Assembly (NCBI RefSeq): GCF_014842075.1 | Contig: NZ_JACYVA010000006.1 | Location: 168,302-232,301, forward strand | Source: Sphingomonas sp. CFBP 13720 | GTDB lineage: Bacteria > Pseudomonadota > Alphaproteobacteria > Sphingomonadales > Sphingomonadaceae | DNA length: 64,000 nt | Direction: 5' to 3' | Part shown: positions 8,259-17,311 of the stretch, in pieces | Layout of the letters: every line of letters starts with the position of its first letter | How positions within the stretch are numbered: the first letter of the stretch is position 1 | Notes under the pieces: generated by a model | What the model was told of the DNA's origin: nothing | The model's input: the letters and a program-made list of their open reading frames with translations, nothing else | Databases searched by the model: none | Program-made: the position numbers and the translations under genes

Positions 8259-11200
8259 ATGCGCACGATCGACTGGGACGCTCTCGACGCCGACAAGTTC
8301 ACCGACGAATCGGTGCTGCTGCCCCAGTTGCTGGCACAGGTGCCGCTGACTACCGCCGATCGGACCGCCATCGTCGCACAGGCTGCCGCACTGGTCGACC
8401 GTACCCGCGCCGCATCGGCCAAACCCGGCGTGGTCGAAGGCTTTCTCCAGCAATTCTCGCTGGGTACGCAGGAAGGGCTGGCGCTGATGTGCCTTGCCGA
8501 AGCATTGCTGCGCACCCCCGATGCCGCGACGCGCGACCGGCTGATCGCCGAAAAGGTCGGGGCCGCCGACTGGGCGGCGCATCTGGGCGCGTCGTCCAGC
8601 CTGTTCGTCAATGCCTCGACCATCGGTCTGACGCTGACCGGGAAGCTGGTCGGCGAAGAGGGTACGGCTGGAATCGGCGAGACGATCCGCCGCCTTGCCG
8701 GGCGGCTGGGCGAACCGGTGATCCGGCGCGCGCTGTCCGCCGCCGTCGGCATCATGGGTGACCAGTTCGTGCTGGGTGCGACGATCGACGCCGCGCTGAA
8801 GCGCGCGGCGAAGGACGGTTATCTCTGTTCGTTCGACATGCTGGGCGAAGGCGCACGTACGCGTGCCGATGCCGACCGCTACGAATCGATCTATGCCGCC
8901 GCGATCGACGCGGTCGGCCGCGCCCGTGCGCCGGGCAGCACGCCCGAACAGGGGCATGGCGTGTCGGTCAAGCTCTCGGCGCTGTGCCCTCGCTACGAAG
9001 CCGTGCACGAAGCCGACGTCGTGACCGATCTCTATCCCCGCATCCACCGCCTTGCCGGGATCGCCGCCGGCCACAACCTCAACCTCGCGATCGATGCGGA
9101 GGAAGCCGACCGGCTGGCGCTCTCGCTCAAGCTGGTCGACCGGTTGGCCCGCGAAGCCGATCTGGGCGACTGGACCGGCCTCGGCGTCGTCGTACAGGCG
9201 TATAGCAAGCGCGCGCGCGGCGTGATCGACGGCCTTGAAACGCTGGCCCGCGACACTGGCCGCCGGATCATGGTCCGGCTGGTCAAGGGCGCCTATTGGG
9301 ACAGCGAGGTCAAGCGCGCACAGGTCGCCGGGCACCCCGGCTATCCGGTGTTCACCGCCAAGCCCGCCACCGATCTCAGCTACCTCGTCTGCGCGGGCAA
9401 GCTGATCGCCGCCGCGCCCGCACTTTATCCTCAATTCGCCACGCACAACGCCCATACCCTTGTCGCAGTGCGTCACATGGCGGCGGCGCGGGGCGTCGCG
9501 ATCGAACATCAGCGCCTGCACGGCATGGGCGAGGCGCTGTACCGCGCGGCCGGTGCGGGCAGCGACAACAGCCTGACGCTGCGCGCCTATGCCCCCGTCG
9601 GCGGGCATGAGGAATTGCTGCCCTATCTGGTCCGGCGGCTGCTGGAAAACGGTGCCAATTCCAGCTTCGTCAACGCGTTGCTCGACGAAGCCGTGCCGTC
9701 GGTCGATCTGGTCGCCGATCCGGTCGCGGCGGTCGCCGCTGCCCCGCACCAGCATCCCCGGCTGCCGTCGCCTGCCGCCATCTATGCCTCGCGCGCCAAT
9801 CCGGCGGGACGCGACTATTCGATCCGCAGCGTCCGCGACACCGCCGCCCGCGCCGCCGCCGCCTACGCGCCGATCACCGCCGGCCCGATCGTCGGCGGGC
9901 GCATGCTGGCCGGGGCAGGGGAGGTGCCGCTTTCCAGTCCCGCCGACCACGCCCGCGCGATCGGCAGCGTCACCGCCGCCGACCCGGCGGATATCGACCG
10001 GGCCGCTTCCCTCGCCGCCGCCGCGCAGCCGGCATGGGACGCGCGCGGCGGCATCGCCCGTGGCCGCGTCCTGCGCGCGATGGGCGACGCGCTGGCGGCA
10101 CAGACCGACCGCTTCGTCGCGATCCTGTCCGCCGAAGCGGGCAAGACGCTGAACGACGCCGTCGCCGAAGTGCGCGAGGCGGTCGACTTCTGCCGCTATT
10201 ACGCCGTCCTCGCCGAAACGCAGTTCGCCGCGCCGACCATCCTGCAAGGCCCGGTCGGCGAAGTGAACCAGATCGAGCTGCACGGGCGCGGCGTGTTCGT
10301 CTGCATCTCGCCATGGAATTTCCCGCTGGCGATCTTTACCGGCCAGGTCGCGGCCGCGCTTGCCGCCGGTAACGCGGTGCTGGCCAAGCCCGCCGAACAG
10401 ACGCCGCTGGTCGCCGCCGAAGCCGTCCGCCTGTTCCACGCCGCCGGGCTGAACCCCGATCTGCTTGCCCTGCTCCCCGGCGACGGTGCCAGCGTCGGCG
10501 CGGCGCTCGTCGGGCATCCCGCCATCGCCGGGGTCGCCTTCACCGGCGGCACCGAGACCGCGTGGACGATCAACCGCCAGTTGGCCGCACGCAACGGCCC
10601 GATCCTGCCGTTCATCGCAGAAACCGGCGGCCTGAACGGCCTGTTCGTCGATACCAGCGCGCTGCGCGAACAGGTGGTCGACGACGTGCTGCTGTCCGCC
10701 TTCGGCTCGGCCGGACAGCGTTGCTCGGCATTGCGGCTGCTCTACCTCCCGCGCGACACCGCCGATGCGGTAATCGAAACGCTGGTCGGCGCGGCGAAGT
10801 GTCTCGTGTTCGGCGACCCCGCCGATCCGGCGACCGATATCGGTCCGGTGATCGATGTCGATGCCCGCGCGGCGCTGGACGCGCATGTCGACCGGCTGGC
10901 GCGCGAAGCGACGATCCTGTTCCGCGCCGATCTGAACGGCACCGCCGATCGCGGCCACTTCTTCGCCCCGGTCATCGCCGAAGTCCCCACGCCCGACTTT
11001 CTGGAACGCGAGGTGTTCGGCCCGGTCCTGCACGTCTATCGCTATGACCCCGCCGATCTGCCCACCGTCGCTCGCCGCCTCGCCGCACGGGGATACGGCC
11101 TGACGCTGGGCGTCCACAGCCGCATCGACCGCTTCGCCGACGAAGTCGCCGCGCTGGTCCCCGCCGGCAACGTCTACGTCAATCGCTCGATCATCGGCGC

Positions 11201-11354
11201 GGTCGTCGGCGTCCAGCCGTTCGGCGGCGAAGGCCTGTCGGGCACCGGACCCAAGGCCGGCGGCCCGAACGCCCTGCTGCGCTATGCCAGCGAACGGACG
11301 ACGTCGATCAACATCATGGCAAAGGGCGGCGATCCGGCGTTGTTGAACCTGTAG
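8259..11354 (+). CDS. putA: Bifunctional proline dehydrogenase / L-glutamate gamma-semialdehyde dehydrogenase PutA
   Basis: 1031 residues from an ATG preceded by GGAG at 8247. The N-terminal half is an FAD-dependent proline dehydrogenase (SVKLSALCPRYEA, RLVKGAYWDSEVKRAQ, FATHNAHT, EHQRLHGMGEALY). The C-terminal half is an aldehyde dehydrogenase with PWNFPLAIFTGQVAAALAAG, AETGGLNGL and the catalytic cysteine in GSAGQRCSALR (C822). Together they oxidise proline to glutamate, with channelling of the intermediate. The ribbon-helix-helix DNA-binding domain of E. coli PutA (about 1320 residues) is missing, as in short alphaproteobacterial PutA proteins, so regulation falls to the divergent Lrp-type gene. 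It feeds electrons to the quinone pool. Confidence 0.97.
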   Translation: MRTIDWDALDADKFTDESVLLPQLLAQVPLTTADRTAIVAQAAALVDRTRAASAKPGVVEGFLQQFSLGTQEGLALMCLAEALLRTPDAATRDRLIAEKVGAADWAAHLGASSSLFVNASTIGLTLTGKLVGEEGTAGIGETIRRLAGRLGEPVIRRALSAAVGIMGDQFVLGATIDAALKRAAKDGYLCSFDMLGEGARTRADADRYESIYAAAIDAVGRARAPGSTPEQGHGVSVKLSALCPRYEAVHEADVVTDLYPRIHRLAGIAAGHNLNLAIDAEEADRLALSLKLVDRLAREADLGDWTGLGVVVQAYSKRARGVIDGLETLARDTGRRIMVRLVKGAYWDSEVKRAQVAGHPGYPVFTAKPATDLSYLVCAGKLIAAAPALYPQFATHNAHTLVAVRHMAAARGVAIEHQRLHGMGEALYRAAGAGSDNSLTLRAYAPVGGHEELLPYLVRRLLENGANSSFVNALLDEAVPSVDLVADPVAAVAAAPHQHPRLPSPAAIYASRANPAGRDYSIRSVRDTAARAAAAYAPITAGPIVGGRMLAGAGEVPLSSPADHARAIGSVTAADPADIDRAASLAAAAQPAWDARGGIARGRVLRAMGDALAAQTDRFVAILSAEAGKTLNDAVAEVREAVDFCRYYAVLAETQFAAPTILQGPVGEVNQIELHGRGVFVCISPWNFPLAIFTGQVAAALAAGNAVLAKPAEQTPLVAAEAVRLFHAAGLNPDLLALLPGDGASVGAALVGHPAIAGVAFTGGTETAWTINRQLAARNGPILPFIAETGGLNGLFVDTSALREQVVDDVLLSAFGSAGQRCSALRLLYLPRDTADAVIETLVGAAKCLVFGDPADPATDIGPVIDVDARAALDAHVDRLAREATILFRADLNGTADRGHFFAPVIAEVPTPDFLEREVFGPVLHVYRYDPADLPTVARRLAARGYGLTLGVHSRIDRFADEVAALVPAGNVYVNRSIIGAVVGVQPFGGEGLSGTGPKAGGPNALLRYASERTTSINIMAKGGDPALLNL

Positions 11355-11828
11355 CCGTACGGGCCGGCGGTACTCCGGGTATCGGTCGCAGCGTTACCAC
11401 GGACGGGAATAGCCCCGTCTGCCTGCGGCCGGTCGTGCGGCGTCGTCCGGGCATACCTGTCACCCCGGCGAAGGCCGGGGTCTCGTCCGGCTCTAGAGGT
11501 GCGGCTGCCACGGGGAGATGCCAGCCTGCGCTGGCATGACGCGTAAGGGGAGGCGTCGATCCCCGCTCCGGGCGATCGCCCCGCCTGCCGTGGCGGCCTG
11601 TCGATCGGAGGCAGTCGTACCGATCGCCGCCCTCGTCATACCAGCGAAGGTCATCGTGGGCCGGTGGAGCTTGCCCGGCATCACCGGCGACCCCCTTCGT
11701 TATTCCGGCAAAGGCGGGAATCCATCGTGTCGCGACATCGCGGACGGAACGCGGCCGCGCAACGCCACAGGATACGCACAATCGTCCGGCGACTTGCCGT
11801 AGGTTCGGGGCCGAACGCCGTCGCGAAC
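11355..11828. other. Intergenic region with several REP-like hairpins, no gene seen
   Basis: A region of about 475 bases between putA and the rplA terminator. It contains at least four short hairpin motifs: GTCACCCCGGCGAAGGCCGG at 11459, TGCCAGCCTGCGCTGGCA at about 11519, a CATACCAGCGAAGG half-motif at about 11637 and a TTCCGGCAAAGGCGGGAA motif at about 11704. I see no credible coding sequence. Confidence 0.6.
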
Positions 11829-11863
11829 AAAAACGGGGCCGGAAGCGTGATGCTTCCGGCCCC
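11826..11863 (-). terminator. Intrinsic terminator of rplK-rplA
   Basis: Read on the minus strand: a 12-bp perfect stem GGGGCCGGAAGC / GCTTCCGGCCCC with a 5-base loop at 11835-11863, followed by GTTTTTGTT. This is the classic rho-independent layout, about 105 bases after the rplA stop. Further GC-rich hairpins lie between it and rplA (for example arms at 11884-11892 and 11898-11906). Confidence 0.8.
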
Positions 11864-11969
11864 GAATGTCGTTCCGGTCGGCCGACGCGGGAGTTAATCC
11901 CGCGTCGTCGGTCGGGGCCTGCGCCCCGCCGGCCGGCCTCGGGCCGTGCCCTGCGGCACGGCGCAGCGC

Positions 11970-12668
11970 TTACGCGCCTGCAACCTCGGCGGTATCCACC
12001 TTGATGCCCGGGCCCATCGACGAGCTGACCGCGACCTTGCGGACATACTTGCCCTTGGCGCCGGTCGGCTTGGCCTTGACCACCGCGTCGACCAGCGCGT
12101 CGAAGTTCGCGCGCAGGTCTTCGGCGGGGAACGATGCCTTGCCGATGCCCGAATGGATGATACCGGCCTTTTCGACGCGATATTCCACCTGACCGCCCTT
12201 GGCGGCTTCGACGGCGGCGGCGACGTTCATCGTCACGGTGCCCAGCTTCGGGTTCGGCATCAGGCCCTTCGGACCCAGGATCTTGCCCAGACGTCCGACC
12301 AGACCCATCATGTCCGGCGTCGCGATGCAGCGATCGAAATCGATCTTGCCGCCCTGGATCGCGTCCATCAGGTCTTCGGCACCGACCACGTCGGCACCCG
12401 CCGCCGTGGCTTCGTCGGCCTTGGCGCCGCGGGCGAACACGCCGACGCGCACGGTCTTGCCGGTGCCCTTGGGCAGCGTCACCACGCCGCGGACCATCTG
12501 GTCGGCGTGACGCGGATCGACGCCGAGGTTCAGCGCGACCTCGATCGTCTCGTCGAACTTCGACGTGGCGTGGGTCTTGGCCAGCGCGATCGCTTCATCG
12601 ATGCCGTGCAGCTTGAGCACGTCGACGGCGGTGGCGAGGGTCTTCGCCTTCTTGGTCAGCTTTGCCAT
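11970..12668 (-). CDS. rplA: 50S ribosomal protein L1
   Basis: 232 residues, the normal L1 length. Recognisable segments are [11 protein letters not shown] at the start, [44 protein letters not shown] and [12 protein letters not shown] at the C-terminus. L1 binds 23S rRNA at the mobile L1 stalk and helps release the E-site tRNA. In many bacteria it also represses its own L11-L1 mRNA. It starts four bases after the rplK stop, so the two form an operon, closed by the terminator at 11826-11863. Confidence 0.98.
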   Translation of the reverse strand: MAKLTKKAKTLATAVDVLKLHGIDEAIALAKTHATSKFDETIEVALNLGVDPRHADQMVRGVVTLPKGTGKTVRVGVFARGAKADEATAAGADVVGAEDLMDAIQGGKIDFDRCIATPDMMGLVGRLGKILGPKGLMPNPKLGTVTMNVAAAVEAAKGGQVEYRVEKAGIIHSGIGKASFPAEDLRANFDALVDAVVKAKPTGAKGKYVRKVAVSSSMGPGIKVDTAEVAGA

Positions 12669-12672
12669 GATA

Positions 12673-13110
12673 TCAGCCCTCCGTCACTTCGAGGCCCATC
12701 GCGCGGGCCGAACCTTCGATGATCTTCGTCGCCGCGTCGATGTCGTTCGCGTTCAGATCCTTCATCTTGATCGTCGCGATTTCGGACAGCTGCGAACGGC
12801 TGATCTTGCCCGCGACCGTCTTGCCCGGCTCCTTCGAACCCGACTTCAGGTTGATCGCCTGCTTGATCAGGTACGTCGCCGGCGGCGTCTTCGTTTCGAA
12901 GCTGAACGAACGGTCGGCATAGACGGTGATGATCGTCGGCAGGGGCGTGCCCTTGGCGATGTCGCCGCTGGACGTCTGCGCGTTGAACGTCTTGCAGAAT
13001 TCCATGATGTTCACGCCGCGCTGACCCAGCGCGGGCCCGATCGGCGGCGACGGCTTGGCTTCGCCCGCCGGCACCTGCAGCTTGATATAGCCGGTAATCT
13101 TCTTGGCCAT
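12673..13110 (-). CDS. rplK: 50S ribosomal protein L11
   Basis: 145 residues, the usual size. [20 protein letters not shown], then [20 protein letters not shown], is the conserved N-terminal domain that contacts GTPase factors. The C-terminal domain binds the 23S rRNA GTPase centre ([14 protein letters not shown]). Directly upstream of rplA. In most bacteria it follows nusG; here nusG is 2.4 kb away with a gene on the other strand between, so rplK probably has its own promoter in 13111-13288. Confidence 0.98.
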   Translation of the reverse strand: MAKKITGYIKLQVPAGEAKPSPPIGPALGQRGVNIMEFCKTFNAQTSSGDIAKGTPLPTIITVYADRSFSFETKTPPATYLIKQAINLKSGSKEPGKTVAGKISRSQLSEIATIKMKDLNANDIDAATKIIEGSARAMGLEVTEG

Positions 13111-13209
13111 GTGTCACTCTCTTTCAAGTTTAGCGGTACGCACGGCAGCCTTCCCGAAAGAACGCCGCCTCCCGCCATGGTTTCGCAAACTGTCGTCTGG
13201 AAGCGCGGG

Positions 13210-13238
13210 CGCATAGCGCAACCGGGCCGCACAGGCAA
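13210..13238 (-). promoter_or_regulatory. rplK: Candidate sigma70-type promoter for rplK-rplA
   Basis: On the minus strand TTGCCT (13238-13233) and TATGCG (13215-13210) are separated by exactly 17 bases, about 100 bases before the rplK start. The fit to the consensus is moderate only. The case rests mainly on the need for a promoter here, since a plus-strand gene interrupts the usual nusG-rplK readthrough. Confidence 0.3.
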
Positions 13239-13288
13239 GCGCGCCGCCATCGCCCGGCTTGCAATGTAGGATTTCGCCTGCTTCGACC

Positions 13289-14167
13289 ATGGCCATGCCG
13301 CGACCCTATTCCCGCAAACAAGCGCTACAGAACGCCGCCTTCCTGCGCGTCCTTGCGCAGACCGGTAACGCCCGCGACGCCGCGCGCTCGCTCGGGCTCA
13401 ACCGGTCGATGCTGACCAAGCGGCGCAACGCCGATCCCGACTTCGCCCAGCGCTGGGAAGCGGCGCAGGTCGTCGCCGCCAATCGCATCGCCGACCCCGA
13501 TCTGCCGCCGGGCGAAGCGCGCGTCGTCCGCAGCGCCGGTCGCCTGCAACTGCGCATGCCGGGCAAGGGTCGCCATATCGACCTTGCCGCCGAACAGATA
13601 TTCCTGTCTGCATTGTCCGCGACCGCCAATGTCCGCCTCGCCGCGAAGGCCGCCGGGTTCGCGCACAGCAGCTTCTATGCCCGCGCCCGCACGCATCCCG
13701 GCTTCGCCCGCGAAATGCGCCTCGCGCTTGCGCAAGGGTGTGAACGGCTCGAAATGGCATTGCTGGAAGACAGCACGCCCGAAGCCAACACGCACGACCA
13801 TTGGCGGCACAACGATCCGCCGCCGATTCCCCGCATGACCGCCGCCGAAGCGTTGCAGGCAATGGCGATGCACCGCCGTCCGCAGCATTCGTCCGTCGAT
13901 CCCGACATCTGGCGCAAACGCGGCGAAAGCAGCGACGCATGGTCCGAACGCCGACGCAGGGAACATGCCATCGAACGCGCAAGGGAGGCGGAAGACGCCC
14001 GCCTGATCGATTACGCCCGGTCGCAGGCCGGTGCGAAACGTTCCGAATTCGAGCCGCCGGCGCCGTTGGTCCCGCCGCTGGAGCAGGTAGCGTGGCGGGA
14101 CAAGGAACGGACGGTGACGGAGGAAGGGAAGGGGCTGTTCGGTGGAAAGGGGTTCGGCTCCGGGTAG
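13289..14167 (+). CDS. Hypothetical protein with two helix-turn-helix-like repeats
   Basis: 292 residues from the ATG at 13289; ATG 13295 is equally possible. I do not recognise a named family. Two segments look like duplicated HTH units: residues about 14-58 (AAFLRVLAQTGNARDAARSLGLN, then SMLTKRRNADPDFAQRW) and about 102-146 (IFLSALSATANVRLAAKAAGF, then HSSFYARARTHPGFAREM). Each has the A-hydrophobic-x-x-G-turn pattern, an aromatic or leucine contact residue and a trailing DPDFA/HPGFA motif, as in phage terminase small subunits and DUF-type HTH proteins. The rest is charged, Arg/Glu-rich and probably partly coiled. It faces rplK head to head and sits where nusG and rplK are normally adjacent. 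DNA binding is inferred. Confidence 0.65.
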   Translation: MAMPRPYSRKQALQNAAFLRVLAQTGNARDAARSLGLNRSMLTKRRNADPDFAQRWEAAQVVAANRIADPDLPPGEARVVRSAGRLQLRMPGKGRHIDLAAEQIFLSALSATANVRLAAKAAGFAHSSFYARARTHPGFAREMRLALAQGCERLEMALLEDSTPEANTHDHWRHNDPPPIPRMTAAEALQAMAMHRRPQHSSVDPDIWRKRGESSDAWSERRRREHAIERAREAEDARLIDYARSQAGAKRSEFEPPAPLVPPLEQVAWRDKERTVTEEGKGLFGGKGFGSG

Positions 14168-14553
14168 GTCCACCGCTCGCCGACGCGCGTCGTCAAACGA
14201 CCGATGACGGCTTGCCGACCAACAATGCATCAGGCGGGCAGGTAAAGGGCCGCGCCTTTCCCTGTTTCCGCTGGACCCGGCCATATTCACTACGATGGCA
14301 GTTCTGCACCCTGCACGACCGTCGTTCCTGACCTGTTTCAGAGTCCATCTAGCCACCAGCGTTGCGCAAAAGGTTTGGCCACCGACGATGGGCGCACGGT
14401 GAACCGGGGAAAGGCCGGGGTGAGGATCGTCGGATCGATATGCCGACGAATATCGTTCCGCCCATCCCCGCTTCCGCACAAATTGCGCAACAAGTGTCTG
14501 CCGGGGATGATCGGATCACCCACTGTTCGTACAGTTGCGAACCTCATTGAGCG
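14168..14553. other. Intergenic region, no feature recognised
   Basis: About 390 bases between the convergent HTH-repeat gene and the secreted-protein gene. The base composition is slightly less GC-rich than the neighbours. A half REP-like motif (GGGGAAAGGCCGGGGTGAGG) lies at about 14406. I found no credible reading frame, RNA gene or T-tract terminator. Confidence 0.5.
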
Positions 14554-15051
14554 TCAGCGACTCCGCTTGCCCGCGTTTCCGAACGTTTCCGTAATCAACG
14601 TCGCCCTGCAGTCGTTCTCGCCTGCGGTGCCGACCCAGATGTCATAGAGACCTTCGGCAGCGTTCTCGAAATCGATCTTCGCGTTCAGACCCTGACTGCC
14701 ATCGTCGTCGAAGGTCCACTCCCCGGACGGAGCGTTGATGAGCAGCACCGTGTCGCAGCCCGCTTCGGTACGGAACACCAGCTTTCGGCGTTGCGCGGCA
14801 TTGCCGGTCAGGCGGAACGTATAGTCGGGTTCCCGCGTCACCCACCCCGAACCCGGCTCGTCGCATCGCGCCAGATTATAGTCGCCACCGGCGGTAAGTG
14901 TGTGACGGACAGCACTGTACAGTTCGTTGCTGCTGTACGTGGCCTGCTCGCCGGTAAGGGTATAGTCGGGACAGGCGAGCGCACTCTGCGCAAGACTTGA
15001 TCCGACGGTTACGACGGCAGCCGACAACATCATCCGTACGATCTGGCGCAT
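14554..15051 (-). CDS. Secreted beta-rich hypothetical protein
   Basis: 165 residues from the ATG at 15051. The N-terminus MRQIVRMMLSAAVVTVGSSL, then AQSALA, is a clear Sec signal peptide with cleavage expected before CPDY. The mature part has four cysteines (ACPDY, ARCDE, AGCDT, NDCRA), probably two disulfides, and alternating short strands (LVFRTEAGCDTVLLINAPSG, YDIWVGT), reminiscent of pre-peptidase C-terminal (PPC)-type or lectin-like beta-sandwiches. No catalytic motif is visible. It lies alone between nusG and the HTH-repeat gene. Function not assigned. Confidence 0.7.
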   Translation of the reverse strand: MRQIVRMMLSAAVVTVGSSLAQSALACPDYTLTGEQATYSSNELYSAVRHTLTAGGDYNLARCDEPGSGWVTREPDYTFRLTGNAAQRRKLVFRTEAGCDTVLLINAPSGEWTFDDDGSQGLNAKIDFENAAEGLYDIWVGTAGENDCRATLITETFGNAGKRSR

Positions 15052-15352
15052 TTGAACTACCCTTTCCCAACCGGTTCCCAGCACGGAGTCAGGCGCTCCC
15101 ACGTCCCGATGAACCGCATCCGCATTGGCGTTGCGTCTCCTCGGCACCGGCACCACTTGCCGCGCTAAAATCCTAAGATAGTTGAGATTTTTGCGCATAC
15201 CCCATTTGGGGTAGATGCCTGCGATACGCAGGATTTACGCTGGACGTTTTACAGAAATTTCGTCCCATGCCGACGAATGCGCCGGACGATGTTGGGGGGG
15301 GCGTCCCATGAGCCGGCCCGTGGGACGGCCACCGATGCAACGGCATGCAACC

Positions 15353-15383
15353 AAAAACGGCGCAGGGCCTTCGCCCTACGCCG
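15353..15383 (-). terminator. Intrinsic terminator downstream of secE-nusG
   Basis: On the minus strand CGGCGTAGGGC, loop GAAG, GCCCTGCGCCG (11-bp stem with one mismatch, 15358-15383) is followed by TTTTT (15357-15353). It lies about 95 bases after the nusG stop. A second hairpin without a T-tract (GGCGATAGC / GCTATCGCC, 15429-15450) lies nearer to nusG. Together they suggest nusG transcription stops before rplK. Confidence 0.75.
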
Positions 15384-15477
15384 CTAACGTCGGTCGGGTT
15401 GTACCCGCCGGCCGGTGTCCGCCGTCTCGGCGATAGCTCGCGCTATCGCCGTGCGGACAGCAAGTTTCGGCTTTGCC

Positions 15478-16017
15478 TTACTTGCTTCGTTCCACCTGCT
15501 CGAAATCGAGTTCCACCGGCGTCGCGCGCCCGAAGATCGACACCGACACCTTCACCTTCGACTTGTCGAAGTCGAGTTCCTCGACCAGCCCGTTGAAGCT
15601 GGCGAACGGGCCGTCCAGCACCTTGACCGAATCGCCGATCTCGAAATCGACCTTGATCTTTTGCTTGACGGGAGAGGCGGCGGCCTCTTCCTTGCTGTTC
15701 AGCATCCGCGTGGCTTCCGCCTCGCTGATCGCCTGCGGCTTGCCCGACGAACCGAGGAAACCGGTCACCTTCGGCGTGTTCTTGACGAGGTGATACACCT
15801 GATCGCTCAGGTCCAGCTTCGCCAGCACATATCCGGGCATGAACTTGCGCTCGGACTGGATCTTCTTGCCGCGGCGGACCTCGGTGATGTTCTCGGTCGG
15901 CACCTCGATCGCCTCGACCGCATGGTCGAGGCCGAGGCGCGTCGCCTCCGTCATGATCGAATCGCGGACCTTGCCCTCGAAACCCGAATAGGCGTGAATG
16001 ATGTACCAGCGCGACAT
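15478..16017 (-). CDS. nusG: Transcription termination/antitermination protein NusG
   Basis: 179 residues. The NGN domain starts MSRWYIIHAYSGFEGKV and carries the family signature FMPGYVLAKLDLSD. The C-terminal KOW domain follows (FEIGDSVKVLDGPFASFNG, then VEELD, and VSIFGRATPVELDF). NusG binds the clamp of RNA polymerase, suppresses pausing, and couples transcription to ribosomal S10 or to Rho. It is preceded by secE with a 21-base gap, the standard secE-nusG pair. Unusually it is not followed by rplK; terminators lie just downstream. Confidence 0.98.
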   Translation of the reverse strand: MSRWYIIHAYSGFEGKVRDSIMTEATRLGLDHAVEAIEVPTENITEVRRGKKIQSERKFMPGYVLAKLDLSDQVYHLVKNTPKVTGFLGSSGKPQAISEAEATRMLNSKEEAAASPVKQKIKVDFEIGDSVKVLDGPFASFNGLVEELDFDKSKVKVSVSIFGRATPVELDFEQVERSK

Positions 16018-16038
16018 GTAAGACCCTTGTATTCGCAG

Positions 16039-16236
16039 TTACTGGGCGAGCTTGAGCAGCGCCTTGACGATCGCGTCGAACGCCGAATCCACGCCGAGGA
16101 AAAAGATCGCCAGCAACGTCGTCATGATGACGACCATCACCGCGGTCATCACCGTTTCCTTGCGGGTCGGCCATGTCACCTTGGCGGTTTCGGCCCGGAC
16201 CTGCCGCATGAATTCGACTGGAGTAACCTTGGCCAC
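16039..16236 (-). CDS. secE: Preprotein translocase subunit SecE
   Basis: 65 residues from the GTG at 16236, the usual size for alphaproteobacterial SecE. An upstream ATG at 16299 would add 21 basic, uncharacteristic residues. KVTPVEFMRQVRAETAKVTWPTRKET is split across an amphipathic helix and the conserved W-P-T-R-K-E motif, followed by one transmembrane helix (MTAVMVVIMTTLLAIFFLGV). SecE clamps the two halves of SecY in the SecYEG channel of the inner membrane. It is co-transcribed with nusG. Confidence 0.93.
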   Translation of the reverse strand: MAKVTPVEFMRQVRAETAKVTWPTRKETVMTAVMVVIMTTLLAIFFLGVDSAFDAIVKALLKLAQ

Positions 16237-16515
16237 GCGCGCACCTTCGCCCTTGCTATGGACCGACTTCGGGGCAAGGGGCCTCGTCCGGGCCCCCAAG
16301 GGAACCGGCGCTGCCCATCCACGCTGTCGGATTGGGCATGGTATCTAGCGACGATCCGCGCGCGTGGCAAGCGCGCGGGGCCGGGGCGGCGACCGTGTGC
16401 CGCCGCCCCTCATGGATCGATGCCGATCCGCGTCGTATCGCGGCCCCGCCACCCCGCCGTGAAGCGGTCGCCCCCCCCGGGCGGTAACCGCGGCGTAATC
16501 CGCCGGGAACCGCCT

Positions 16516-17214
16516 TTAGAAGCGGAAGCCGACGCCGAACGTTGCCTGCGTCCGCTGGAACGTCAGGTCTTCGTACAGGCTGTCGCTGGTGTCGTACCCG
16601 GTAACCGACACGTCGCCCTTCAGATACGCGCCGTCGTGCAGCGTGTGCTCGAAGCCTACGCCGGCGTGGAAGCCGTTATATTTCTCGGTGAGCGTGAAAT
16701 TGTTCAAACCACCGTCTTCATAGGCCAGTTCGAGCTTCAGGTTCGAATATCCGCCGCGCAGATACAGTTGCGAAGCCTGGCCGATCCGGAAACCAACCCG
16801 GACGCCGCCCGAGAATTCGACGCCGGGCTTCTGACACAGCGAATCGCCGCCGAAGACTTCGTCGCACCGGTCGACCGACGTTCCGGTCACGCCGGCGTAG
16901 GCACCCAGCAGCGTGCTGCCGCTCACCGGCAGGTCATAGCCGATCTCACCGCCATAGCGGACGCCGTTGGCGCCGGCATAATATTTGGTGTCGTCTTCGA
17001 TATAGCTGAGTTCCAGCCGGTCGAATCCCGCGCCGATTTCGACCCGCAGACCGCTCAGCGATACCTCGGCAGGCGCTTCCGGCTCGGCCTCGGGCGCGGT
17101 CTCTTGTCCGTAATAGGGCTGGGGCGGATAGGCGGGCAACGTCGTCTGGGCAAAGGCCGGCAGCGCGACGAACAGAGACGACGCCAGCGCGGCGGCCGCA
17201 ACATATTTCTTCAT
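16516..17214 (-). CDS. Outer-membrane beta-barrel protein (OmpW/porin-like family fold)
   Basis: 232 residues with a signal peptide (MKKYVAAAALASSLFVALPA, cleavage after AFA). A proline/glutamate-rich linker (QETAPEAEPEAPAEV) is followed by a small barrel of alternating strands ending in the outer-membrane sorting signal ATFGVGFRF. Repeated Tyr-Gly and aromatic-girdle patterns (LYLRGGYSNLKLELAY) resemble the Ail/OmpX/opacity-protein group of eight-stranded barrels. One cysteine pair (DRCDEVFGGDSLCQ) probably closes an extracellular loop. The start at 17214 is preceded by a GGGGGA ribosome site. A GC-rich hairpin without T-tract (16383-16409) lies downstream. Role unknown, probably structural or adhesive. 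Confidence 0.8.
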   Translation of the reverse strand: MKKYVAAAALASSLFVALPAFAQTTLPAYPPQPYYGQETAPEAEPEAPAEVSLSGLRVEIGAGFDRLELSYIEDDTKYYAGANGVRYGGEIGYDLPVSGSTLLGAYAGVTGTSVDRCDEVFGGDSLCQKPGVEFSGGVRVGFRIGQASQLYLRGGYSNLKLELAYEDGGLNNFTLTEKYNGFHAGVGFEHTLHDGAYLKGDVSVTGYDTSDSLYEDLTFQRTQATFGVGFRF

Positions 17215-17311
17215 AAGGATCCCCCGATGCCGAACGAAATCGTACGGCGGCAGAGCCTGTACAGGAAGATTGTGACTGTGGCGTAAAATTGAATCCGTTA
17301 CGGACGCAGTT

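Noticed and set aside
8163..11117. A 984-codon minus-strand open frame opposite putA
   Set aside because: It is the high-GC shadow of a confident gene, with Arg/Gly/Asp-rich sequence and no domain pattern.
13289..15051. Prophage remnant between nusG and rplK
   Set aside because: One HTH-like gene and one secreted protein; no integrase, structural gene or attachment site was seen.
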